Positions 8,469 through 22,307 of a stretch of DNA of 64,000 bases are shown piece by piece. Below the pieces are notes generated by a model. That model was not told the origin of the DNA. It did no database searches and saw only the letters and a list, made by a program, of their open reading frames with translations. Position numbers and translations under genes: made by a program. Origin of the DNA: AP-15 sp963755435 (GTDB lineage Bacteria; Pseudomonadota; Alphaproteobacteria; ATCC43930; CGMCC-115725); the NCBI GenBank assembly GCA_963755435.1, contig CAVWJX010000011.1:62001-126000 (forward strand), in the 5' to 3' direction. Each line of letters begins with the position of its first letter. The stretch's first letter is position 1.

Positions 8469-11400
8469 TTAGCCGTTCTTGGTAAGGTGGATGGCGAGTT
8501 GCAGCACGCCGTCGCGCAGCGAGGCGCGATTGACGCCCAGTTTCGCATCGGTGGTGGCCGGAATGATGTCGAAGCCGTTGGCACCACCGGCCGCGGCTTC
8601 CCACCACGACCAGGTGCCGCCTTGCTCCGCCGGCGCAGGATAGGTCACCGCTTGCGGATGCGCCGGCGTCCTGCCGCCTTGGGCCGGCGTCGCCTGTATG
8701 CTGCTGATTACCGGCCCCATGCGGAAGCCGACTTCCATATTCGCGAGCGGATCATTGATCAGGTGCGGCGGTATATCCAATTGCGTCACCGGCACGATGC
8801 CGGTGGTGGCGTGCACGCTGGCCCGCGGATCGACCAGCAGCGTTACGAACTGGAAGGTCGACGGCGCGAAACCGAGCCGCAGATAGTTTTTCCCACCATT
8901 GACCCCAAGCGGGCCGATCAGTCGCACATAGTTCTGCGGCCCGGTCGTTTCGGGGGCGGCGACGCTATTGAAGGCGCAATAATCAATCCCGGCATAATAT
9001 CCGACAGTGCCGTCCTCGCGCGTCGCCTGATCGCCGAGGCGAATGGCGAACTGCCGCGACAGGTAGGCGGGCGGGCTGGTATCGAGCGTCGCCGCCCATC
9101 CAGTGTCGCGAAGCGGCGGGCCGTCGAGCACAAATTGCAGCCGCGCGCGCACCAGCGCCAGCGGGCGGCCGATCAGCACCGACAGATTTTGGTCTGACCG
9201 CGCCCCCAGCGGATCGATGGTCCATAGGGTCGCGTCGATGGCGCTGAGGAAGGCGGTGAAGTTTGCCTCCGCCTGAAACGCCGGCGCCTGGATCAGGGCT
9301 GCCAGGTGCGGTGCACGACTAGCCACGTCGGCAAGTGTCGTGACGTTGCCGTGCACCGGCGGCGCCCAGGTGGCGGTGCGGCTCACCCCGTCGAGACCAA
9401 CGGTGATCCTGATGTCGCCAAGGCTGGTGCCGTCGGGCGCAAACAGCAGCACGCTGTGGTCGAGATGGTTCGGCAGCAGCCAGCCACAGATCGGCATCAC
9501 CTCCGGGTCGGCACCGAATACTTTGGCGTCGCTGCGCTGGTCGATCAGCCTGATGTCGAGCTGCGCCAGTTGCAGCGTGCGCGGCGCCAGCTCCGCGACG
9601 GTCTTGATCGTCGGGGCAATGCTGCGCACCGGGGTCAGCACATTGTCGAGCACGGCCGGAAAGTTGGTTGCGTCGTAGAGGCCGGTTTCGGCCCCTGACG
9701 AAATCAGCCGCAGTACCCGACCGAACCGGTCATACAGCAGCAGATCGGTGAAATAGAACTGCCCGCCTCGCACGCCTTCGAATGACAGCGCCGGCCCATT
9801 CGGGATCAACGGAATGGAATTGACCCGCCCGCGGTAGCTGTCCGGCAGCGCATCGGGTCCCGCATCCGCGCCATCATCATAACCGGCCAGATCGGTGACG
9901 CGGTGCTGGTTCGCGCCGGCGCCGACAGTTTCATTCGGCAAAGGCCGGCGGAACGCGCGCACGTCACGCAGCGCCAGTGACTGGTTGAAGCCGACCAGCT
10001 CCTGGGCCAGGAACTTCCAATGAAAGACCTGGTCGATCTCCTGCCAGATCTTGGCGATCTCAGTCCGGTCAGGGAACTGATCGGCGAACTTGCGCAGCCG
10101 AGAACCGAACACGAATTGCGCGTGCGGGCTCAACAGAGAAATCCCGCCAACCAGACGCCCACCAGGCGGCGGCGCGACTCCATTGAAATGGTAGTCGGTG
10201 CCGTCGAAGATCCAGTTGTCGCCACTTAGAGTGGTCTCCGGTATCGGCATGTATTGGCCGCGCCATTCCATGAACAGCGGCGCCCATGGCTGGGTCCAAG
10301 ACTCGATCGACATCGCCGGCAGCACGTCTGGATAATGGCGGGCGCCGTCGGGCCGGCCAGCCTGGGCCGCCGTGGCCAGCGCCGCGGCGTTGGCGGGGTC
10401 CAACAGGAAAAGCTCGTCGATCAGCGCAGCGGCGAGCTCCGGCAAGGCAGCGGCGTTTGGCAAGGTGAGCATCGCCGCGCCGGCTGTGGCACGGCTGACA
10501 TCGACCCCGTTCATGGCGAAGCTGCGCACCAACTGCGACGATATCCGGACCGTCAGCGGCTGATTGGGATCGGCCGCAAACGGGGGCTGCACGCCGGACA
10601 GCACGACCACCGGATTGTTGGCCAGCCAGTAGCGCGGGCCAGGCATCGCCTTCAGCACCTTCGCCGGATCGAGAAGCTTGGTCGCGGCAAATGCCGCGAT
10701 CCCGGCCTGGAAGGCATCCTGTTGATTGGCGCCGGCTTGCCAGATCGGCTGCGGCACCCGAGCCAGCAAATCCGTGATCTCGGCCAGCGTGCGCGTCACT
10801 GCTTCCGCGACGCTGCCACCGACACCGGGATCGATCGCCCGCGACAATTGTTGCCGGAAATCCGCGACCGTGCCGGGAATGCCTTCCGGCGGCTGCGGGA
10901 ACACGTTCTGCGGCACGCCGAGATAACCGAATTTGTACCACAGTGCATTCAGCGTCCATTGCAGGACGTAGAGAGTGGCCAGCGCATCGTCCAGCTTCGC
11001 CTGGTCGCCGTTGAGCTGGGCCAGCCAGGCGGCCTCGGCCGCGGTGAGTTCGGTGGCCAGCGCGCCATCCGACTGCTGGTCGATAATCGCCCATGCGCCG
11101 CCGCCGGACGAGGTGCCGAACCATTCCTGATGGATTCGCTCCTGCAACAGAGCGTCGCCGTTGACCTGGTTGAGCACCGGCAACAGGTCGTAGTTGAAGG
11201 CGCGCAACATTGCGCCGATCGCCGGATCGGGAATCTGTTGTCCGACGAGCGCGGTGAAGGCATCGATCGTGGTATTGCCGAGCGCAACGTTCAGTCCGCC
11301 GCTGTCGCGGATGGCTTGCAGCGGATCGGGCGTCGGCGGAGAGCCGGATCGGTTCCAGGCAATGTTGAAAGAGCCACCTTCATAGATAGTGGCGACCGGC

Positions 11401-12191
11401 TGCGCCGGATCGTCTTTCGCAAGCGTCCAGCGAAGCCGTGCCAAGAGCGCGCCGAAGCCATCCGGACCAGCCGATGCCTTCCACGAAGCGGCGATGTCGC
11501 GGGTGGCATCCGAGTACCAGCCGATGACATAATAGCTCAGCGTATCGACATCGATCCCGGCGAGATCGTCGTAGAAGCTGAACACGCCCAGATGATGTGG
11601 CAGGTAGCCGCTGAACAGCGGATTGGCAGGTGCCACGGCGGTGAGAAACATGGCGCCGGCCGCCCGTTCCTGCCACGCGTCGAGCATGAACGGAATGCCG
11701 ATATTGGCAACCGGCGTCTGTGCTGCATTGGCAGGCGGCGTATAGGCGGTGCGATAGGCGTCCCCGGAATTGCGCCACAGCGCCAGCAAACCGGGGTCAA
11801 CCAGGTATTGCGAGGTGCGGCTGGCATCGAAATGACCGACGTGCGAGGTCAACGGGCAGTCGCTCTCCAAGATCCAGCCGGTCGCCTTCCGGGTCGTCGT
11901 GCCCTGGACGCGCAGGATCAACCAACGGTTCGGCACCAGCGGATAGCTGATGGCGCCGGTGCGCTGGTCCTGCTGACCTTCGCGCAAGGCGGCGGGCAGG
12001 GTCCAGCCGAGATACACGCCCGCCGTCTGGCCGGTGATGGCGCGATCCATCGCCGCCGGCTCCGGGCTGCGGAAATAGTCCAGCGAATGATAATTGAATG
12101 CCCACCAGCGGAGCGGATCGCGCCGAATGACGCCAGCATTCGCGACCAGCGCGTCACAAACGATCGGCACGACGAGGGCAGGACCGGGCAT
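8469..12191 (-). CDS. uncharacterised 1240-aa protein of the large-protein operon
   Basis: I do not recognise the family. The protein starts at an ATG with TGAGGAGA just upstream and begins only 11 bp after the previous stop, so translation is probably coupled. There is no signal peptide or obvious membrane span. The N-terminal third is rich in Trp and Tyr. The middle contains long helical segments and the phrase Arg-Tyr-Trp-Leu-Ala-Asn-Asn-Pro. The C-terminal third is beta-rich. No catalytic signature is visible. Length, context and lack of export signals suggest a cytoplasmic structural or scaffold protein, but that is a guess. A long open frame on the opposite strand is a high-GC shadow. 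Confidence 0.8.
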   Translation of the reverse strand: MPGPALVVPIVCDALVANAGVIRRDPLRWWAFNYHSLDYFRSPEPAAMDRAITGQTAGVYLGWTLPAALREGQQDQRTGAISYPLVPNRWLILRVQGTTTRKATGWILESDCPLTSHVGHFDASRTSQYLVDPGLLALWRNSGDAYRTAYTPPANAAQTPVANIGIPFMLDAWQERAAGAMFLTAVAPANPLFSGYLPHHLGVFSFYDDLAGIDVDTLSYYVIGWYSDATRDIAASWKASAGPDGFGALLARLRWTLAKDDPAQPVATIYEGGSFNIAWNRSGSPPTPDPLQAIRDSGGLNVALGNTTIDAFTALVGQQIPDPAIGAMLRAFNYDLLPVLNQVNGDALLQERIHQEWFGTSSGGGAWAIIDQQSDGALATELTAAEAAWLAQLNGDQAKLDDALATLYVLQWTLNALWYKFGYLGVPQNVFPQPPEGIPGTVADFRQQLSRAIDPGVGGSVAEAVTRTLAEITDLLARVPQPIWQAGANQQDAFQAGIAAFAATKLLDPAKVLKAMPGPRYWLANNPVVVLSGVQPPFAADPNQPLTVRISSQLVRSFAMNGVDVSRATAGAAMLTLPNAAALPELAAALIDELFLLDPANAAALATAAQAGRPDGARHYPDVLPAMSIESWTQPWAPLFMEWRGQYMPIPETTLSGDNWIFDGTDYHFNGVAPPPGGRLVGGISLLSPHAQFVFGSRLRKFADQFPDRTEIAKIWQEIDQVFHWKFLAQELVGFNQSLALRDVRAFRRPLPNETVGAGANQHRVTDLAGYDDGADAGPDALPDSYRGRVNSIPLIPNGPALSFEGVRGGQFYFTDLLLYDRFGRVLRLISSGAETGLYDATNFPAVLDNVLTPVRSIAPTIKTVAELAPRTLQLAQLDIRLIDQRSDAKVFGADPEVMPICGWLLPNHLDHSVLLFAPDGTSLGDIRITVGLDGVSRTATWAPPVHGNVTTLADVASRAPHLAALIQAPAFQAEANFTAFLSAIDATLWTIDPLGARSDQNLSVLIGRPLALVRARLQFVLDGPPLRDTGWAATLDTSPPAYLSRQFAIRLGDQATREDGTVGYYAGIDYCAFNSVAAPETTGPQNYVRLIGPLGVNGGKNYLRLGFAPSTFQFVTLLVDPRASVHATTGIVPVTQLDIPPHLINDPLANMEVGFRMGPVISSIQATPAQGGRTPAHPQAVTYPAPAEQGGTWSWWEAAAGGANGFDIIPATTDAKLGVNRASLRDGVLQLAIHLTKNG

Positions 12192-12202
12192 CGGGGTTCT
12201 CC

Positions 12203-14515
12203 TCAGCCGGCGCTCGGCTGGGTAGCGAATTTGATGGCTTCGGGAGCGCGGGTCATTTGCAGCGAAAACGCGGCCGGCCCCAGCGTGCCAGGCGGCGATC
12301 TGCTCGCCTTGGTCAGCGCCGCCTGCACCGCCTGCACCAGGCCGGTGTTGCGATCCGGTGCAAGGTCCAGCACGCGGCTGCTCGCCGCACGGGTATAAAG
12401 CTGTTGCGCGCCCGATGGATCGAACGTGCGCATCGGTTGGCCGATCTGTCGGCCGATCGGCGGATCATTCGGTCCGCTGGGCGCGACGACGTTGCGCAGC
12501 ACGATGTTGCCATCATCATCGACGCCGAAGCGCAATCCCTCCTGCGGCTCGCTGATCTCGATCCAGTCCGGAACGCCGAGGAACAAGCACAATAGTACGC
12601 TGGGTGATAAATGATCCATGCGTAACGTCTTCAGCACGTCGCCATTGGCAAGGTAGGGACGCACCGCGAGATTCGGCCAGCCCGACACGAGCCCGGATCG
12701 CAACAGCAGGCCGCTGACCACGGCGGCGTTCGGCTGCACTGTGGGCGGCGCAACACCGATCAGCGACTGCCGGTAGATTTTGGTGGCTTCCGCTGCGGCG
12801 TCACGAATTAGCCCGTGCGTGACCAAATGGAAAAAGGTTTGGCGGCTGGTATCGAGACCAATGCTCATCGCGCCATCGAGCAGCGCATCGGTCCAGTTGG
12901 TGTCGACGTAGAAGAAGCGCAGCGCCTCGGTTGGCAGCATGCGCTCGTCCGGCACCAGCAGATCGAACGGGACCGGATACAACAGCGCCAGTCGGCCAAG
13001 CCATCGCGCCACGCTGTCCAGATCGTCCTGCACCAGCGCGATCACCTTCTGCTGCACCGCCGGATCGGCGAGGAACGCCTGCACTGCCGCTTTCGGGTCG
13101 ATGGTCGCCGTCAACTGCCGCCCCGGCGTGGCCGCAGACGCGGCGGGCTGACGGTTCATCGCCGCGAGCAAATCGGTATCGAGAATTTTCAGGAATTCAT
13201 CCTGGACCGTCGTCTGCGCGTCGAGGGTCGCGATCTCGCTCTGAGTGAAGAAATATTTGCTCACCAACAAATTGTGCAGTTGATCGGTGATGCGGTGCGC
13301 ACGACGGCGGAAGTCGAGCAAGCTCTGGCCGAATACCTGATCGGCCAGCGCCGCGGCGCGGCCGGCCGTCCACGCCGCAGCCAGCGACATGTCGAACACC
13401 CCGAAGCTCTTCTGAAACGCGAGCGCGGCGTCGGCACTGAGGAACGGCCCGGTCTTGATGAGCGGTGCGGGCAGCACCGGAGTGAACGGGCCACGATACC
13501 AGGCGAAGCTGTCTTCGCCGGTGCGCGTGTGCCAGGCCAGCGGGACAAAACCCGCGGCCAGCCGGCGGCTTGCTTCGGTCTGGCTCGGCGCAGGACCGGA
13601 CAGCGGCGAGGCTGGCTTGAGGCGCAGCGCTAGCTTCTCTGGCTGATAGACTTTTCCATCCATTTCGCTGCTGACGATCGCCTGCAACAAACCGCGAAAA
13701 TCCTGTTGCGCGTCGGGCAAGCACTGGAATGTCCAACTGGCCAGCGACACCAATGCGACACGGCTGCGACCGCCGAAATCCGGTTGCTCGACCAGCAGCT
13801 CGTCGAGGCCTTCGAGCGACACCAGGTGCACGATGTTCTTCCTCGCCGCGGCCGAGCCGTGCGCCGGTGCGGCCGGAAAGCGATTGGCGAACACGATGGC
13901 GAAATAGCCGCTCTGGTCCAATCCCTGCGCCGCCTTGTCAGAAATGTTGGCCTGCCGGCAATGGGCGAGAAAGCGCAACTCCTCGCGCCGCGGCATGATC
14001 GCGGTGAATGTCGCCGCGGCGAGCACGACGAATGAAACGGTGCTGTTCTGATCAACGTCGTCTTCGGGGATCACCGCCGGCTTGAACACCGTTGGGTCCG
14101 GCTTCAGGAATTCAGTGACCGAGGCGGTGCTGGCATGGGTCGGCGAAGCCGCCGGCCCGATCGCTTCATCCTCGCTCAGAACCAGCAGCGCCAGCCAAGG
14201 TTCAGCCCCGGTCGGCATCTGCCGTTCCCATGGCAGCGTCGGCTCACGCAGCACGACATGCGGCAATTGCTCGGCGTAGCGGCCGCTACTGCCGTCCGGT
14301 GGATGACGACTGACGATGTCCTCCGGCGGCAAGGTGAACTGCGGCGCACTGACGACAAACTCTTGCACCGCGCCGAGCGCGTCCTGGTTCACCGCGACGC
14401 TGTTCTCCGACAGTGCGTGGGTGACGGTGACCCAGTAGTTGCCGGCGGCGAGACCTGGCAGGCGATTGTCGTAGAATTTCAGGTCGCCAAGGGGAAGCTG
14501 ATCCGTGACCGACAT
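12203..14515 (-). CDS. uncharacterised 770-aa protein of the large-protein operon
   Basis: No family is recognised. The start at 14515 (Met-Ser-Val-Thr-Asp) sits 14 bp after the previous stop and is preferred over upstream alternatives that overlap the preceding gene. The N-terminal third has Leu-Pro-Trp-Glu-Arg followed by Pro-Trp-Leu-Ala-Leu-Leu-Val-Leu, a phrase I associate with large hypothetical proteins of myxobacteria and other complex bacteria. The middle and C-terminal parts are mainly helical. There is no signal peptide or visible active site. Tight spacing on both sides places it firmly in the operon, so it probably works with its neighbours in one complex or pathway. Confidence 0.8.
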   Translation of the reverse strand: MSVTDQLPLGDLKFYDNRLPGLAAGNYWVTVTHALSENSVAVNQDALGAVQEFVVSAPQFTLPPEDIVSRHPPDGSSGRYAEQLPHVVLREPTLPWERQMPTGAEPWLALLVLSEDEAIGPAASPTHASTASVTEFLKPDPTVFKPAVIPEDDVDQNSTVSFVVLAAATFTAIMPRREELRFLAHCRQANISDKAAQGLDQSGYFAIVFANRFPAAPAHGSAAARKNIVHLVSLEGLDELLVEQPDFGGRSRVALVSLASWTFQCLPDAQQDFRGLLQAIVSSEMDGKVYQPEKLALRLKPASPLSGPAPSQTEASRRLAAGFVPLAWHTRTGEDSFAWYRGPFTPVLPAPLIKTGPFLSADAALAFQKSFGVFDMSLAAAWTAGRAAALADQVFGQSLLDFRRRAHRITDQLHNLLVSKYFFTQSEIATLDAQTTVQDEFLKILDTDLLAAMNRQPAASAATPGRQLTATIDPKAAVQAFLADPAVQQKVIALVQDDLDSVARWLGRLALLYPVPFDLLVPDERMLPTEALRFFYVDTNWTDALLDGAMSIGLDTSRQTFFHLVTHGLIRDAAAEATKIYRQSLIGVAPPTVQPNAAVVSGLLLRSGLVSGWPNLAVRPYLANGDVLKTLRMDHLSPSVLLCLFLGVPDWIEISEPQEGLRFGVDDDGNIVLRNVVAPSGPNDPPIGRQIGQPMRTFDPSGAQQLYTRAASSRVLDLAPDRNTGLVQAVQAALTKASRSPPGTLGPAAFSLQMTRAPEAIKFATQPSAG

Positions 14516-14529
14516 GATCGTGGCTCGCT

Positions 14530-19323
<4,794 letters not shown>

Positions 19324-19342
19324 CGTGCGATCCCCTTGCTGG

Positions 19343-21412
19343 CTAGATCGGCAGGAAATTGAACTGCGGTGCGTTCGGGATAAGCCCGTTGTTCAGCGCG
19401 GCGGTAACATTGCCCTGGAGAGTGGCGATCCGGGCCGCCAAGGCGACGGCGTTGCCTGCACCGGAAATGGCTGCCAAATTGTTCTGCAAGGTGGGCAGCA
19501 GCGCCGCAGCGTAATATGTGTTGCGACCGACATTGCTTGGCTGGGCCACACCGTTGATCATGACATTGTTCGGGATCGGCACGGCAACGCCGCGGGAGTC
19601 GGTGATCTCAGTCTGATCGACGCGACGATAATAGATCGGCAAGTCGAGACTGGTGTAGTCGGGGCCGGCGACGGCGAGATCCATCGCCAGATATTTTGGT
19701 GGAGAGCCGGCAACATAGCTGGCATAGTCCGCGGCAAACTGGCTGTTCACGGTTTGCTGGATGGCGGCCGCGAATGCGTTGATCAGCTGGGGGCCTCTGA
19801 TGAATATTGTGCGTTGTAAATCCTGCAACTCACTGGTGGTATAGGGGAGATCGCGAACCAGCACGTTGGCGACGCGCAGCCACCATGCGTTGAAATAGTT
19901 GACCGGTGCGTTGGCGATGCTGGTTAGACCGTCCGCGATTCCTTGTAACAGAGCGACCGGCTCGGGCGCAACCAGACGCCGCGCCGGAATCAGGCGATAC
20001 AGCCGGTTTTGAAATTTCTCCCTGATGTATTCCGGGTCGATCGTGTCATGTGCCGGCGGCTGGTGAGCGCGAACCCATTTGAACTTGGTGTTGCCGAGAG
20101 CGTAGCCGTCTATGCCTCCAGTGGCTGGGTTGAGTAGCAATGTCTCCGACACTGCATTGACGGGATCGGACAGCGAGATTTCCAGATCGATCAGAAATGG
20201 CTGGAAGCCGTGCACGCGGACATTCTGAAGGTGCATATCAAAGATCGAGAACGTGCAGGCCAGTGCCACGAATTCGCCCATCTGCCGATAAAACCGGGTG
20301 ATGAGGGCCTCGTATTGCTGAGGCGTCTGCGACGCAAAAATGGTGAAATCGCTAGCGCCGAACGGATAATACGCGTTCCACCAGGTCGGCACGCCCTGGT
20401 CCCAGTCATCATAGGTGCCGAACCCGGACTCCTCGAAGGTCAGGAACTCGATATAGCCGTAGAGATCGTGTAGTCCCGCCACCAAGGGGGGCGCCGTGAA
20501 AGGCGGCCCGCCGGCAATCTGGCTGCTCATGTAGGTGCGGGGCAAAATCTTGTAGGTTGGCAGTGGTTCGCCAGCCGGCACCAGAGTTGCCAGCCGTGCG
20601 TTCAGCAATTCCACCAGGCTGCCGTTGGCTGCCATGAAACCCGGAATGACTTGGTTGATTGCCTGGGAATTCCCGGCGATCAGGCAATCGACCTCGATGT
20701 CGCTCGGCTTATAGACCAGACGGAACGTGGTCCACCACGGCACCATCCCAGGCCAATAGCGGGCAGAGAAGTGCAAAATCAGCACCTGTTTGCCGCCTTT
20801 GTGGAAATCCGAGCCGGTGGAATTGATCTGCTGCAAAGAGGTCAGTGTCAGGTGGGGATAGTCCGCGCTGAACATGTTCTGGATCAGCGCCCGGTCGTTG
20901 AAGATACGGGCGCAGGCGAGAATGATGTTCTGTCGAAAGTTTAGGGTCAGTTGGGCGACGGCCGCCTGAGTGACCGGATATTGGCCAAGAAAGACGTTGC
21001 GGTTGTTGACGTAGGTGGCGTCGACCGGGTCGAAGATGTGATTGGCATAATATGCCGCGGTCGTCGGGATCGGTACGACCGGCAGCGGCGGCTGGTTCAG
21101 CCGGGTCATTTCCAGGTCGAGCGCCGGCGAAATGAAGAAATCCAGCAGCTTCGCCAATTCGTTCAGCAGATTGGGATTGGTGAGCGCGGGCTGAAAATAT
21201 GGGTAGTTCGCACCAAGGCCGCCAAGGCCGCCGGCAATCACCGGGGCCCGCGCGCCCACGTTCGGCGGCGGATTGAAGAAATCTCGCATAGCGCGCAATT
21301 CCGGCAGATACAGCGCCGCGCGATCGGGATCGCCGGGGTGGTGCGCATCGGCGGGGTCGACGACACGGACCTGCATGGCCGCGAGTTCGGCAGCGAGCGC
21401 TTGTGAGTCCAT
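19343..21412 (-). CDS. free-standing LanM-like (DUF4135) kinase/dehydratase domain protein
   Basis: A 689-aa protein that resembles the dehydratase domain of class II lanthipeptide synthetases (LanM), which phosphorylate Ser/Thr and then eliminate phosphate. Visible landmarks are Asp202-Phe-His204 followed by Lys-Gly-Gly, Lys235 in Val-Tyr-Lys-Pro, Asp392-Met-His394-Leu-Gln-Asn397, and Asp409-Leu-Glu411. These match the ATP-binding and phosphotransfer positions of the family. The Arg...Thr pair needed for elimination is not evident: the region reads Asn-Arg-Leu-Tyr-Arg-Leu-Ile-Pro. There is no C-terminal LanC cyclase domain and no peptide substrate gene nearby. It may act as a protein or small-molecule kinase. 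I chose the ATG at 21412. GTG at 21448 is an alternative. Confidence 0.72.
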   Translation of the reverse strand: MDSQALAAELAAMQVRVVDPADAHHPGDPDRAALYLPELRAMRDFFNPPPNVGARAPVIAGGLGGLGANYPYFQPALTNPNLLNELAKLLDFFISPALDLEMTRLNQPPLPVVPIPTTAAYYANHIFDPVDATYVNNRNVFLGQYPVTQAAVAQLTLNFRQNIILACARIFNDRALIQNMFSADYPHLTLTSLQQINSTGSDFHKGGKQVLILHFSARYWPGMVPWWTTFRLVYKPSDIEVDCLIAGNSQAINQVIPGFMAANGSLVELLNARLATLVPAGEPLPTYKILPRTYMSSQIAGGPPFTAPPLVAGLHDLYGYIEFLTFEESGFGTYDDWDQGVPTWWNAYYPFGASDFTIFASQTPQQYEALITRFYRQMGEFVALACTFSIFDMHLQNVRVHGFQPFLIDLEISLSDPVNAVSETLLLNPATGGIDGYALGNTKFKWVRAHQPPAHDTIDPEYIREKFQNRLYRLIPARRLVAPEPVALLQGIADGLTSIANAPVNYFNAWWLRVANVLVRDLPYTTSELQDLQRTIFIRGPQLINAFAAAIQQTVNSQFAADYASYVAGSPPKYLAMDLAVAGPDYTSLDLPIYYRRVDQTEITDSRGVAVPIPNNVMINGVAQPSNVGRNTYYAAALLPTLQNNLAAISGAGNAVALAARIATLQGNVTAALNNGLIPNAPQFNFLPI

Positions 21413-21612
21413 TCGGCCCCCCGGTTCGTCGCATGTCAGTCCGGCCACCGGCCAGAAACACCTTCACGCCGTCGGCCATCGTTATCGAGCGGCTGGCGTT
21501 GGACGTGCTCGCGCGAATTTTCCTGCGACGTGGCTGCGTCGATCGCCCGTGGCAGTAGTGTCAGCCGTCGTTCTCCGATTGGAAGAGCAAGACGGCTCCC
21601 GATGCTGATCGC
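21413..21612. other. 200-bp gap inside the large-protein operon
   Basis: This is the longest gap in the operon. It contains an ATG at 21479 whose frame (starting Met-Ala-Asp-Gly-Val-Lys-Val-Phe) overlaps the next gene out of frame. I do not support it as a gene. No Cys- and Ser/Thr-rich precursor peptide is visible on either strand. A second promoter could lie here. Confidence 0.4.
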
Positions 21613-22275
21613 TTAGTCGCGGCTACGCTGCTCCTGCCTCGTCGATCGCGGCGGCGGCGGCATCGGCGTTGCGATGACATTGGGGATAGCGCTCGCGACC
21701 GGCGGCTCAGGATAATATTGCGTCGTCTGCTGAACAGAGATCGCCGTCTCCCGCCCGGCGAGGAGTTCGATCAACTTCAGCGTTTCGTCCAGTCCGGACG
21801 AAATACCGCCGCCGGTAATCCGGTTGCGATCGATCACGAAACGGGGGTGGCCATCGGCAACCAGCACCTCCGGGTGGTAGGCCAACAGGTAGGGAATGAA
21901 GGCCCAATGGGTGGTCACCCGGAAGCCGTCGAGCAGCTTCGCCGCGGCAAGCAGCAGCGCGCCCTCACAGACCGAGCAGATCCACCGCGACTGCGCCGCC
22001 TGATGCTTGAGGAAGTCGAGATAGGCCGATTTCTCGCCCTCGGCGATGATGCGCGCGAGCGATCCCGGTTCGCCGCCGGGGACCCACAGGGCGTCGGCCG
22101 GCCCGGGCGGGTCCAGGCCGGCGGCGACGTGGAACACGAGGCCGGAGTTGAAGCTCACCTCGCCCGGCTTCTCGGCGACCAGATCGACTTGGAACTTCGC
22201 CCAGTGAAACATCTCGCACGGGCCGCACACGTCGAGCATGTCGACCCGATCGTAAACCGGGATCACAATCCGCAT
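21613..22275 (-). CDS. DJ-1/PfpI family protein (isonitrile hydratase-like)
   Basis: A 220-aa class I glutamine amidotransferase-like protein of the kind found in AraC-type regulators and isonitrile hydratases. The nucleophile elbow reads Cys-Ser-Val-Cys103-Glu-Gly-Ala, and Thr-Thr-His123-Trp supplies the usual nearby His. The N-terminus (Ile-Pro-Val-Tyr-Asp, Leu-Asp-Val-Cys-Gly-Pro) fits this subfamily. No DNA-binding domain follows, so it is an enzyme rather than a regulator. GGAGAGAG precedes the ATG at 22275. It lies 32 bp after the tyrosinase stop. Hydration of an isonitrile or a related group produced with the tyrosinase would be plausible but is inference. Confidence 0.82.
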   Translation of the reverse strand: MRIVIPVYDRVDMLDVCGPCEMFHWAKFQVDLVAEKPGEVSFNSGLVFHVAAGLDPPGPADALWVPGGEPGSLARIIAEGEKSAYLDFLKHQAAQSRWICSVCEGALLLAAAKLLDGFRVTTHWAFIPYLLAYHPEVLVADGHPRFVIDRNRITGGGISSGLDETLKLIELLAGRETAISVQQTTQYYPEPPVASAIPNVIATPMPPPPRSTRQEQRSRD

Positions 22276-22307
22276 CGGCGCTCTCTCCGCCACCACGCCG
22301 GGTCCGC

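Noticed and set aside
10254..12398. 714-codon plus-strand frame opposite the 1240-aa gene
   Set aside because: Same type of high-GC shadow. The minus-strand gene has a ribosome site, operon spacing and normal protein composition.
21413..21612. candidate lanthipeptide precursor in the operon gap
   Set aside because: No short frame there has a leader followed by a Ser/Thr/Cys-rich core or a GG-type cleavage site. The only ATG opens into a frame overlapping the LanM-like gene.
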